A DNA stretch of 64,000 nt from Persicaria tinctoria. Its lineage: Eukaryota > Streptophyta > Magnoliopsida > Caryophyllales > Polygonaceae. Under the pieces are notes generated by a model. That model had not been told where the DNA came from, ran no database searches, and was given only the letters and a program-made list of their open reading frames with translations. The position numbers and the translations under genes are program-made. Shown one piece after another: positions 32,470 to 42,820 of the stretch; position 1 is the stretch's first letter; every line of letters starts with the position of its first letter. Where the stretch lies: assembly GCA_037127255.1 (NCBI GenBank), contig JBANSL010000004.1, positions 21,397,967 to 21,461,966 on the forward strand, written 5' to 3'.

Positions 32470-32834
32470 CTTTTTTCCCTCTCTCGGCGGAACCCTAGTG
32501 GATGACAAAGTTGTCCTGGCGCGGCCTCCATCTCATAGTAATATAGTACGGAGTATTAGGTTGTTTATCCACTTATCGTTTCGATTTACCGCGCTGTTGC
32601 ATCTTCTATTATCCTATTTTTTTCCTGGGGATTACAATTATGTTTGCTAATTGCTGCAGTTAGGAATTCGTGAGGTTTCCGCCACAGCCTTAATTTATTG
32701 TTTTCATCAACGGTGGACTGATTTGTTTGCGTAATCTCGAGGCACCGATTCTGCTGCCCTTGTCTTTCTTCATTTTTCGCGTTTCATCTATTCTCTTTTT
32801 TGTTGTTGTTGTTGTTAAATATTCCTGAAATCTA

Positions 32835-33435
32835 CTCCGTCCGTCTTATATTAATTGTCGTTTATCTTTTTTGGCATGGTTTTCAAGAAGCGAAAAACTA
32901 TATAAAATATTGTTATTTTAACTAATTTTTTTTATATAATGTTATACTCCCTCCGTTTGTATATAAATGACGTTTTAAGGTTTTATTGGTTTATCTAATT
33001 AATTGACGTTCTGCCCTTTTCAAGCTCTTCTTTCTACGGAGTAATTAAGTAGAGTACTCCCTAATTTTGAGTTGAAAGATGGAGAGAGGTTGTAACATTA
33101 ATTAACTGTAATAATGAAAAGGTGCAGACGTTTGGCCAATCTTGAGCCAGAATTTTCCCCCATTTGAAGTTGAAAGCTCAAGATGGGATTTCTAGCATTA
33201 ATTAAGTGTAATCATGTCTCTACAGCCGTACCAATTTTGGATCAGAATTTTCATTTCTTAATTTGTGTGTATATTGCTAAAACGTCATTTATATACAAAC
33301 GGAGGGAGTACTTATTACTACTAAGTATCAAATTATATTAAAAAATTAATTAAAAAAATAATATTTTATAGAGTTTTTTAATCCTTAAAAAGCGTGCCGA
33401 AGAGTAAAACAATATTTAATTTGAGACGGAGGGAG
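32835..33435. mobile_element. Stowaway-type MITE (outer), interrupted by another Stowaway
   Basis: Left end ctccgtccgtcttatatt and right end aatttgagacggagggag, with TA at 32833-32834 and 33436-33437. Its interior is split at 32945 by a second Stowaway; without that insert it would be about 237 bp. The corresponding place in unit 2 (near 46740) is empty. Confidence 0.87.
32947..33308. mobile_element. Stowaway-type MITE (inner, nested)
   Basis: The ends ctccctccgtttgtatataa and ttatatacaaacggagggag are long near-perfect inverted repeats, extended by atgacgttttaa / aaaacgtcat. TA flanks it at 32945-32946 and 33309-33310. It lies wholly inside the outer Stowaway, so it inserted later. Confidence 0.9.
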
Positions 33436-34484
33436 TAGTAAAATTTGGGGGATGCAGTGCCAGTAGAAAATCTCAAATTCTCACTGTTAACATGTTTCAC
33501 TAACTTAAAATAGTTGCTACATCTGAGCCTCGGAAAAATTGAAAATGAATATGTATTCAGTCATTCCTTGAATTTGTAGCGGTCATATCCAGAGTTTGAA
33601 TTGTGGACCTTTGGTGGTACTATCGGTAAGTCTTTTCCAGTGAGTCATTCCTAGATATAGGCTATGGGTATATAGATATAGACTATGGGTATAGAAGACC
33701 CAATATCTATATACACTGTTTGGTATATTTCTTCAAATTGGTATATAGATATCAATCATATATCCCCATATGTTAATTCTACAGCTTTCTTCACTTTTGG
33801 ATATCCCAAAAAATTGGGGCTATAGCACAGAGAGCAAACCTACTTCTTCTCCTCCTCTTCTCTATTTTTCTTATTGCATCTCTTCAAACTATTTGCTTTG
33901 CATTTCTTCACATTTCTACTCGAAAATTTTCGAATTCATCGTCACTTGCATCTGTTCGAAATTTTGTTTCTTTGCATCTGTTCGATTTTTTTTTAAATTG
34001 AGGAATTTTCGAACCCTAAGGGTATGACATAAATACCTTCAAGGTCAACTACGGCCGTAAAATCCCATAGTCAAGAAGCCCAAATTTCCCCCTTTTTGTT
34101 TGATAAAGGGATTGAAAAATTGCAAGTTTTTTGCAGTGACATGAGAAATAGAAATAGGATACTTGTTCACTTGAAAGAGGAATAGGTATGTGCAACGGAA
34201 GCTGAAGAACATGGGGAATCACATTTATCTTCAACTGGCATGGAAGGAAAAATTGGGTTCGATCCTCATCTTCGGTGCCCACCATGTCTGATTGAGCTTT
34301 CAAATTAGCTATGTCTGAGGACGATTGAAGCAAAATTGAGAGCAAAAATGGGGGAATTGAGGTAGACGACCGAAGAGAAAAATTGGAGATCGAAGAGTTT
34401 TGAACATTTCATTTTTATTATTATTTTTTTTTAATTTTGATATCTATATACGCTTTCCAAACAGTAAATATAAGATATAGATAT

Positions 34485-35700
34485 TGTTGAGTCTATCTTG
34501 ATGATAAGACCGAATTAATATTGATTAAAGCCTTGGTTGATGAAAGCCAAAACTCGGGTTTCCAGACTTTGGTAAGGTCTTACCATTGGGCTACACATGA
34601 TTCGGAATTGCTGGAATTTGGAGTCTCAATTGGGCCTAATTTCTAATTGGGCCTATTTTACTAAGACCCAATATATTATTGGATCTATATGGAAGAATTG
34701 GTTTTGGGCCTAATTTCTATTGGGCCTATTTTACTAGATCTAGTACATTATTGGGTCCATGTAAAAGTATTTGATTGTGGGCCTTGTATGTTGTTTCGGA
34801 CTTGATGATTGGATAGTGTTGTTAAATTATATATTTTTCTATCCATATATTTGTTTGCTTTTGGTTGAGATTTTCCAGGGATCTCTTTCAACGCTTCATT
34901 CACAGAAGATTCCAATATATCCCAATATGAAGGTTCTGGAATGTGGTTCAAACAAGACCGAAGATTTCTCCAGGAGAATGCGGCTCAACGGATCTCAACA
35001 AACCTGGAGAAAAAGTCAGACGTTTAATTTTTGAAATTGAATGTACTGATCTATATAAAGGAGAAGAGGATGATTGCATAAAAAATACAGACGACGACAA
35101 GCGCTCAACTTCCACTGCAATCAAGTCTTCTTCAACCGATCGATCTCGCATCTCTCCATTGGTTTAATTGTTTTATTTCTTTGAGAGTTTGTGAGGTTTA
35201 CATTGAGCTTTATCGTACAATTCATTTAGGTTATACTAAGGGTACATCTCTACCCAAACGTATAGATACTTCGGTATCGGTAGGACTTTGTTTCACTGGT
35301 GTGCTTGGGTTGCTAGATAGTAAGGTAGTCTAGAAGTGGGTAAGTCTTCTAGAGGTTGTATCTAGGGCTCATAAGATAAAGTGAAATAAAGTTGTTGAAT
35401 CCTACGGGTTGGATAACCCTAGGCGGGGACGTAGGCGGTTGTGCCGAACCTCGTTAACAAGTATCGTGTGCTTTACTTTCTGCGCTTTATCCTTATTGTT
35501 TTTGCTTGCTTTGTTTGCTATTCATTTTCGTGCTTAACTTGCTACTGTTTTACAGATATGGTCTTACCTCTGGCAGGTAAGGTCTTACCTCTGGCCGGTA
35601 AGGTCTTACAGTTTTCAGCATTTGCGAAAAATTTGCATACTCTTTCTTCCTCCCTTTCTAGAGTACTTGTTAGCCTTTTATCTGCCTATTTCGCACTTCA
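34485..35700 (+). repeat. 5' LTR of the Gag-only copia element
   Basis: Contains a U3 subrepeat, tgggcctaatttct...ttgggcctattttact, twice between 34634 and 34735, and the imperfect palindrome tggtaaggtcttacca at 34570-34585. Near the 3' side, ggtaaggtcttacc-type motifs recur three times (35561-35612). Confidence 0.92.
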
Positions 35701-35756
35701 ATTGGTATCAGAGCCTAGCTCACGTATTTGGATATTACTATCTGTGAGTACTAACC

Positions 35757-37511
35757 ATGGCAGGCGAAGGTCAAGGCGACTTCGGTCAAGGAAGATCAGT
35801 CATCCGTCCTCCACTCTTTGTTGGGGACAACTTCATACATTGGAAATCCTTGATGCAAATGTTTATCATTGATCAGGATCTAGAGCTCTGGCGTATTATT
35901 ACACGAGGGCCTAATATACCCAAGAAGAAAGGTCCCAACGGCACGAGTGTGGACAAGCCTGAAGAAGAATACACTCAGCAAGATTTTGAGAGCACGAATA
36001 AGAATTTCAAAGCCATCCACGCATTGTATTGTGGGTTGAGTACCGACGAATTTAACCGCATCTCCTCTTGCAAGACTGCAAAAGAAACTTGGGATAAGTT
36101 GGTAGTCACCTATGAAGGGACTAGCCAGGTCAAAGAGACCAAAATCAGTATCTTTCTTAGACAATATGAATTGTTTAAGATGAACCAAGATGAGTCGGTT
36201 AAAGCAATGTTCACTCGTTTTACGGAGATCATTAACAATCTTGACTCATTGGGAAAAACTTTCGAGAACGAAGAGAAAGTTAGAAAGATACTCCGATGCC
36301 TTCCCAAATCTAAATGGGGTCCTAAGGTGACCGCCATAGAAGAAGCGCAAGACCTTACAACTCTAGCGTTGGATGACCTTCTTGGAAAGCTTATCACGCA
36401 TGAGATGGTTCTCAACGAAGAGGATGGTCAACCATCCTCCAGTATAAAGAATATGGCGCTTAAAATCAAGGAGGATGTGCCATCAGAGGACGACGATAGT
36501 GATGATGAGGAAGATCCCTTCGACTTGATCACAAGGGGACTTTCTCAGATTCTAAAGATGAAGAATCAATTCTCAAACCGGGAATATCCAAGATCATCAA
36601 AGCATAAAGTTAAGTCTTCTAACCTTAATAAAAAGGCAAAAATTCTTACATGCTATGAATGTGGTGAAACAGATCATTTGATGAAGGAGTGTCCTCAAAA
36701 GAAGAAGAACAAGCAAAAGAAGAGTGATCGAAAGAAAGACGATTCGGACTCTGCAAGTGAATCGGATTGGGAAAAAGATCCGGTAAATCTTTGCTTGATG
36801 GCAGACCAAGACGATCAACATCTAGATGGTATTGTAAGAAATCTTATATCTAGTCCTATTGATGTTCTCTCGGAATTTTTGAAAAATATGATTTCTAATG
36901 AGGAAAATTGCAGCAAAGAAATCAGCACCTTGAAAGAGAAGGTAAAGGATCAAGAAGTGTGCATAAGGAAGCTGTCGCAGAAACTGCAAGATCTTGACAG
37001 TCAAAATTCAGATCTTATCACTGAGGGTAAGACCTTACGATCGGAAAATTCCGAACTTAAGGCAAACCTCTCCTCTCTTAAGGCGCATAACAATGACCTT
37101 GAGATTGAGAAAGTGAAATTATCTGAAAAATGTCAAGATCAACAAACAGCCCTGTTGCAATTCACTAGATCCAAAGCCACTCTCGACAAGATGCTTGAAG
37201 AACAACAACTTTCCTTGAACCGATGTGGTATAGGTTACAACAGGAATTTTCCTGTAAAACCTACTACCACATTCGTTAAGGCGAAAGGAAGTTGGCGATC
37301 TCCTACTTGTTTCTTTTGTTGCAAAAAAGGTCATGTAAAGGAAACTTGTCCATATAGAAGAAAAGACCCTTACATCATTAGAAATACCTTTCCTGTACGT
37401 TTAAATGAACGGATAAGACAAATTTGGGTTCCTAAAGGGACAAGACCACCAAACATGGTCTATCCTAATTATGAATCTAAATTTGTGCATGGGTCTAGCC
37501 GGAAAGGTTGA
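35757..37511 (+). CDS. Copia-type Gag protein with two zinc knuckles
   Basis: 584 residues from the ATG at 35757, 43 bp after the primer site. Residues about 15-220 form the copia Gag region (HWKSLMQMF, then KTAKETWDKLVVTYEG). An acidic stretch (243-253) precedes a CX2CX4HX4C knuckle at 299-312, then a Lys-rich run (315-327), a coiled-coil-like segment at about 383-485, and a second CX2CX4HX4C knuckle at 518-531. It should form the virus-like particle that packages the element RNA. In autonomous relatives the frame continues into protease, integrase and reverse transcriptase; here it ends at SSRKG. The frame has no break, which at this age is consistent with either a recent loss of pol or a retained function of Gag. 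Confidence 0.93.
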   Translation: MAGEGQGDFGQGRSVIRPPLFVGDNFIHWKSLMQMFIIDQDLELWRIITRGPNIPKKKGPNGTSVDKPEEEYTQQDFESTNKNFKAIHALYCGLSTDEFNRISSCKTAKETWDKLVVTYEGTSQVKETKISIFLRQYELFKMNQDESVKAMFTRFTEIINNLDSLGKTFENEEKVRKILRCLPKSKWGPKVTAIEEAQDLTTLALDDLLGKLITHEMVLNEEDGQPSSSIKNMALKIKEDVPSEDDDSDDEEDPFDLITRGLSQILKMKNQFSNREYPRSSKHKVKSSNLNKKAKILTCYECGETDHLMKECPQKKKNKQKKSDRKKDDSDSASESDWEKDPVNLCLMADQDDQHLDGIVRNLISSPIDVLSEFLKNMISNEENCSKEISTLKEKVKDQEVCIRKLSQKLQDLDSQNSDLITEGKTLRSENSELKANLSSLKAHNNDLEIEKVKLSEKCQDQQTALLQFTRSKATLDKMLEEQQLSLNRCGIGYNRNFPVKPTTTFVKAKGSWRSPTCFFCCKKGHVKETCPYRRKDPYIIRNTFPVRLNERIRQIWVPKGTRPPNMVYPNYESKFVHGSSRKG

Positions 37512-37655
37512 TGTTTGTTCGTTTTGCAGGAAATCACCAAGATCAAAGAGCATAAATGGATTGGAACAATTTCTCTTGGGAAGCATTATCGTAGGGGGAG
37601 TAATGCTGTCTATTAACATCTCAAGGTCTTGAGAGCAGTTTCAAGGTATAGATAT

Positions 37656-38871
37656 TGTTGAGTCTATCTTGATGATAAGACCGAATTAATATTGATTAAA
37701 GCCTTGGTTGATGAAAGCCAAAACTCGGGTTTCCAGACTTTGGTAAGGTCTTACCATTGGGCTACACATGATTCGGAATTGCTGGAATTTGGAGTCTCAA
37801 TTGGGCCTAATTTCTAATTGGGCCTATTTTACTAAGACCCAATATATTATTGGATCTATATGGAAGAATTGGTTTTGGGCCTAATTTCTATTGGGCCTAT
37901 TTTACTAGATCTAGTACATTATTGGGTCCATGTAAAAGTATTTGATTGTGGGCCTTGTATGTTGTTTCGGACTTGATGATTGGATAGTGTTGTTAAATTA
38001 TATATTTTTCTATCCATATATTTGTTTGCTTTTGGTTGAGATTTTCCAGGGATCTCTTTCAACGCTTCATTCACAGAAGATTCCAATACATCCCAATATG
38101 AAGGTTCTGGAATGTGGTTCAAACAAGACCGAAGATTTCTCCAGGAGAATGCGGCTCAACGGATCTCAACAAACCTGGAGAAAAAGTCAGACGTTTAATT
38201 TTTGAAATTGAATGTACTGATCTATATAAAGGAGAAGAGGATGATTGCATAAAAAATACAGACGACGACAAGCGCTCAACTTCCACTACAATCAAGTCTT
38301 CTTCAACCGATCGATCTCGCATCTCTCCATTGGTTTAATTGTTTTATTTCTTTGAGAGTTTGTGAGGTTTACATTGAGCTTTATCGTACAATTCATTTAG
38401 GTTATACTAAGGGTACATCTCTACCCAAACGTATAGATACTTCGGTATCGGTAGGACTTTGTTTCACTGGTGTGCTTGGGTTGCTAGATAGTAAGGTAGT
38501 CTAGAAGTGGGTAAGTCTTCTAGAGGTTGTATCTAGGGCTCATAAGATAAAGTGAAATAAAGTTGTTGAATCCTACGGGTTGGATAACCCTAGGCGGGGA
38601 CATAGGCGGTTGTGCCGAACCTCGTTAACAAGTATCGTGTGCTTTACTTTCTGCGCTTTATCCTTATTGTTTTTGCTTGCTTTGTTTGCTATTCATTTTC
38701 GTGCTTAACTTGCTACTGTTTTACAGATAAGGTCTTACCTCTGGCTGGTAAGGTCTTATCTCTGGCCGGTAAGGTCTTACAGTTTTCAGCATTTGCGAAA
38801 AATTTGCATACTCTTTCTTCCTCCCTTTCTAGAGTACTTGTTAGCCTTTTATCTGCCTATTCCGCACTTCA
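37656..38871 (+). repeat. 3' LTR of the Gag-only copia element
   Basis: Same length as the 5' LTR. Differences seen lie at or near 38089, 38287, 38602, 38730, 38746, 38759 and 38862 (mostly transitions). Confidence 0.92.
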
Positions 38872-39254
38872 GATATCAATCTCATACCCAATACCCATAG
38901 ATTGATATCTATATCTTATACCCATAGCCTATATCCTATATCTATATACCCTTTCCAAACGGGCCCTAATTTCTTTAAGTAGTATTGTATTGTAGTACCC
39001 ATGCCACCGTTTGAAACTCAGGGGTGCAGGATTGGTTATCTTTCTTTTTTTTTTTTTTTTTTGATTAGAAAAGAATTCGGGCGAGCGAGCTCTACCCGAT
39101 GGCATCCTTACGGATGAGGTCTAGAAGACCAGAATCATTGTTAATATCAACACCTCAGGCAGAGTGGCAAAGGTGTGCAACCTTATCAACCACTTTATTG
39201 CCTAATCGGGGAAAATGAAAGAAGGAAACTTCTTTCAAAGTCGATAGTAGAAAT

Positions 39255-42200
39255 TTAACATCTGATCAGTTCGATTTCCCAAGGACAGGTAGATCTTTTA
39301 TTTAGGTGGTTTATGATTATCATGGAGTCACCTTCAATGTGGAGTTTATTGATACGGAGTTGTAGAGCCTTTTGGATTTCCAGTTTAAAAACAAGCGCTT
39401 CGGCTTTCAAAGGACTTTGTTTGCCAAGTTTTTTATAACAGATGTGTATCGGATGTCCTTCCCAGTCCCGGATTACGGCTCTAGCCGAGCTATAATTGTT
39501 TGAAATTGTGGATCCATCAAATTTTAATTTGAAAGTATCCTTAGGGGGTTTTCGCCAAGTAATGTTATCATGCTTTCTTTTCGTCCTCGGATGCTTGGAG
39601 CTTCGGGTGCGTAAGGGGAAGTCCTCATCCAAGCTATACTCAAAGTGAGCTGTTTTACTCCAATTTTCCTTATGGGTTTTAATGATACGTAATGAACTTT
39701 CTCTATGAGTTATGGGAACCTGTCTAAAAACAAATTGGTTTCGAATGTACCAAGCCGTCCACCAAGAAAAGGCAAGCTCCACCTTGGCAACGGATGTAAG
39801 CTTGTTTCCGATGAATGAAAAGATAGGTTTTATTTCCCGTGAATGATTTATCATACTAGATATAGTTGAGTTAACGTGTGTAGGTAAGTGAAAGAGAGGG
39901 CGCACATATGGGCATTCTAGTAAGAAGTGAACGTCATCTTCAACTGCACAGTTGACAGGTGGAATGAACAGAAGTCCCACGTTGAGCCAGCCTAGAGGCA
40001 GTAGGGAGGCCGTTCTGACAAAATTTTCATAGAAAATGTTTGATCTTAGGTGGAATATCCAGATTCCATATCCAGGCGTTATTGTCTATGTTCAGTGAGG
40101 ATTGAGCTGTGATTAACTTATATGCACTTGACGTGGTGAACCAACCAGCCCTATCAGGCCACCAGTATAAGCGATCCTCAAAGGGGGAAACAGGAAGTGG
40201 AATGTCCAGGATTTCTTTGACTACGTCATTTGGTAATGTATTGCTAAGTTTTTCCGTCCACCATCTACCACCTAAAATATAGTCACTGACAGTTTCTTCT
40301 ATGTTGTTAATTTGGGGGCAATCACCCCTAGATAGCAGAGAGCTTGTTGTAATCCAATTATCCGTCCAAAATTTGATAAATGAACCATTTTCTACTGACC
40401 AAATAAGGCCAGTCTTAAATTTATCTATAAGAGTTGTCAGTTTGGCCCATTGCCATGAAGAATCTCCACTTTTCACATATTCAAGGATGTTAGTTGAACG
40501 AAGATACTTGTGTTTAATGAGAGACACCCAGACATTTTCTGGTTCAGCTAATATTTTCCAAAGTAGTTTCATTTGAAGGGCTTCATTCATCTCTTTCGAT
40601 TTCCTAAGCCCGATTCCCCCATATTTTTTCGGTCTGGAAATCTTATCCCAGCTAATAAGCGGGCGGTGTTGTAGATCTTTATTCCAAAAGAACATTATGT
40701 TTATCTAGTCAAGCTCTTTATGTATTGATGAGGGTAACAAAAAGTCAGTGTTCTAAAAATCGCGTCTGGGCGCCGCCTAGGCGCTAGGCGGCACGGGACC
40801 TAGGAGTTTTTAAGCCTAGGCGGACCTCTAGGCGGAAATTTGTCCAGAAATCGCCTAGTTCCGCCTAGGCGCCGCCTTGGCCCGCCTGGTCTCGCCTAGG
40901 CGCTGCCTGGGCCCGCCTAGGCACCGCCTAGTCCAACGATTATTCAATTTGAACTTCTAAGCATATGATTAGTTGGCTTAGGGTTTTTTAATCCCCCATG
41001 ACGGGATGCATTTGCTTTTCAGTCGAACTTATAGTTTTAGATTTTATGAGGTTTAGAGTTGTTAGTCAGACATGTAATTTTGCGTTTATTTACTTTAGTG
41101 TTAGTTAACTACTACAAATTTGGGTTTATGAGTGATATTATGGATTATTATTACATTATATGAATTATTGACAAGTGTTATTTGTCAAAATATAAGAAAA
41201 TAATCAAGTTTGTTCTAAGTCCGCCTAGGCGCCACCTAGACACCCGTCTAGCCGCCTAGGCACTAGGCGGCCATCCGCCGCCTAGCGGCCGCCTAACGCC
41301 TTTTAGAACATTGCAAAAAGTTATGCATTGTATACAACGGTTTGGCCGATAAGTTTGTATTAATGAGGATTGCACGTCCCTGTTGTGATAAAGCATTAGC
41401 TCGTCATTTACTTAGTTGCTCTTTAGATTTACATATGATGTCTTCAAAACTGTGTTTCTTTACTCTGCCGTTAATAATCGAACATCCAAAGTATTTTTCT
41501 AATGAGTTTTCATGTGTAATACTTAAGCAACTGCTAAGTTCTGAGATCCTAGAGTTCGAAATGCCTTTTGTGGCTTGGAAGCTAGATTTATGATAATTGA
41601 CTTTTTGTCCAGAAACTTTACAGTATGAATCAATTATATCCCTAACTTTCTGTCCCGCGGCAACACTGCCTCTTGTAAAAATAATTATGTCGTCGACAAA
41701 AGATAGGAAGGGGACCCTAGGTCCACTCCTACCGAAGGAAAATCCAATTGGACTGTTTTCCACATTTGTTTCTGCTGAGAGTTTTCGAGCTAAAATTTCT
41801 ACCCCTGAGATAAACAAGAAAGGAGATAGAGGATCCCCTTGACGCAGGCCACGAGATGGGAAGAACATATCAGTAGGACCGTTGTTGACTATTACAGAGA
41901 AGAACACAGTCGTTACGCATTCCATAATCCACGTAATGAAAGTAGGGTGGAACCCAAAATTTTCTAAAACCTTTCTTATGAAGTTACAATCAACTCTATC
42001 GTACGCTTTCTCCATGTCAAGTTTAATTGCCAACCATCCCTCCCGACCCTTGCGCGATCTGAAGGAGTGGAAGATTCCGTGCGCTATTAGGACATTGTCT
42101 TGGATGGCCCTGTCCGACACAATGGCACCTTGTAGTGGGTGAATTAGTTTACCGATAATTGTTTTGATTCTTTCTGTCGAAAATTTTGAAATGATTTTGT

Positions 42201-42690
42201 ATAAAATAGAACATAAACTGATTGGGCGGTAGTGATTGGTATTTATAGGGTTATCCCGCTTTGGTAGTAGTGATATGAATGTATGGTTTATTTGTTTAGA
42301 ATTTTTCCAGAGTGGAAAAAACTTTTTACAACTCTAATGATAGATAAGCCAACAATGTTCCAGTATTTCTTATAGAAAGTTCGGCTTTAAAACCATCTGA
42401 GCCTGGGGATTTGTTGTTACCAAGGCTGAAAACAACTGCCTTAATTTCATTATTAGATGGGTGTCGAATAAGGTAGTTATTTTCGTCAGGGGTAATTGAA
42501 GGATGGATTAGATTTAACATTTCTTGTAGGATTCTATCATCAATCGGCTCCTTTTTGAATCTTTTTTCAAAATCACTCTTAATTTCATTTATAATATTTT
42601 CTTCTCCTATTATAAAGGTTCCTTCAACAGAAGTTATATCGCGGATTTGTTTTCTATGTCTCCGACCCGAAGCAACCCGATGAAAATAAG
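39255..42690 (-). pseudogene. LINE 2 ORF2 remnant (RT, zf-RVT, RNase H)
   Basis: Pieces in order from 42690: a pre-RT linker (NTTYFHRVASG), RT (KLDMEKAYDRV near 42015, FVDDIIIF catalytic box near 41685), then after the hAT insertion the thumb and zf-RVT-linked part (40695-40027) and RNase H (KFDGST near 39515, IEGDS near 39340). Several stops and frameshifts separate the stretches (for example 42326 and 40024). The catalytic box has Val in place of the usual Tyr or Ala, with both Asp kept. Confidence 0.83.
40746..41313. mobile_element. hAT-like element inside LINE 2 (568 bp, 8-bp TSD)
   Basis: Ends cagtgttctaaaa and ttttagaacattg are inverted repeats with one mismatch. caaaaagt is duplicated at 40738-40745 and 41314-41321. 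The interior near both ends is dense in cgcctaggcg-type palindromes; the middle is AT-rich. It splits the LINE 2 reverse transcriptase from its C-terminal domains. Confidence 0.9.
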
Positions 42691-42707
42691 TTGTGTTCGA
42701 ATAAGAG

Positions 42708-42820
42708 AGTTTAATTTGAAAGTACCCTTAGCGGGTTTTTGCCAAGTAATGTTATCATGCTTTCTTTTCGTCCTCGGATGCTTGGAGCTTCGGGTGCGTA
42801 AGGGGAAGTCCACTTCCAAA
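42708..42820 (-). repeat. Displaced piece of LINE RNase H linker
   Basis: About 110 bp here match 39520-39622 inside LINE 2 (RTRSSKHPRTKRKHDNITW is encoded by both) in the same orientation, with a handful of differences. It abuts the truncated 5' end of LINE 2 on one side and gypsy gag sequence on the other. Confidence 0.8.

Larger units (their letters stand above)
34485..38871 (+). mobile_element. Copia-like LTR retrotransposon encoding only Gag
   Basis: Two 1216-bp LTRs (34485-35700 and 37656-38871) begin TGTTGAG and end CACTTCA. gatat flanks the element at 34480-34484 and 38872-38876. TGGTATCAGAGC (35703-35714) two bases after the first LTR is the primer site. Seven LTR differences were found by eye, about 99.4% identity, so the insertion is young. 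The 1955-bp interior holds one intact gag frame and no protease, integrase or reverse transcriptase; only about 144 bp separate the gag stop from the second LTR. The purine tract gtagggggag (37590-37599) lies some 55 bp before the LTR rather than next to it. Mobility must have come from a partner element. Confidence 0.93.
33654..38935. mobile_element. Composite inverted-repeat element, interrupted by a copia insertion
   Basis: gatataggctatgggtata at 33654-33672 and its exact complement tatacccatagcctatatc at 38917-38935 are 19-bp inverted repeats within longer tatagatat-rich arms. Unit 2 lacks everything between about 33545 and 38990. Removing the copia insertion leaves about 0.9 kb of DNA-transposon-like sequence. 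The right arm ends in ccaaacgggccc (about 38953-38964), as in PIF/Harbinger elements. A second inverted pair, actgtttgg (33715) and ccaaacagt (34456), suggests nesting. Termini and superfamily are uncertain. The leader-like stretch 33780-34020 codes for nothing clear. Confidence 0.5.
30797..39044. repeat. Segmental duplication, unit 1 (with later insertions)
   Basis: From gatatgggtatg at 30797, the sequence matches 44982 onward through 33560, then resumes at about 38990 up to ggattggttatc (39033-39044). Shared markers include ggttgcttac (30939 and 45123), gtctacgttag (30987 and 45170), ctaattgctgcagttaggaa (32646 and 46573) and ctcaaattctcactgttaac (33472 and 46776). The hAT-like element, the nested Stowaways and the composite element with its copia insertion are absent from unit 2. 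Confidence 0.85.
39045..42705 (-). mobile_element. LINE 2: 5'-truncated L1-type element, split by a hAT insertion
   Basis: The 3' end is a long A tail (T run at about 39048-39062) placed directly after ggattggttatc of duplication unit 1. The coding region read on the minus strand runs from just before the RT domain (about 42705) to the RNase H domain. The endonuclease is missing, so the copy is 5'-truncated. A 568-bp hAT-like element interrupts it at 40746. No target duplication could be found on the 5' side, where the sequence runs into other element fragments. Confidence 0.85.
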
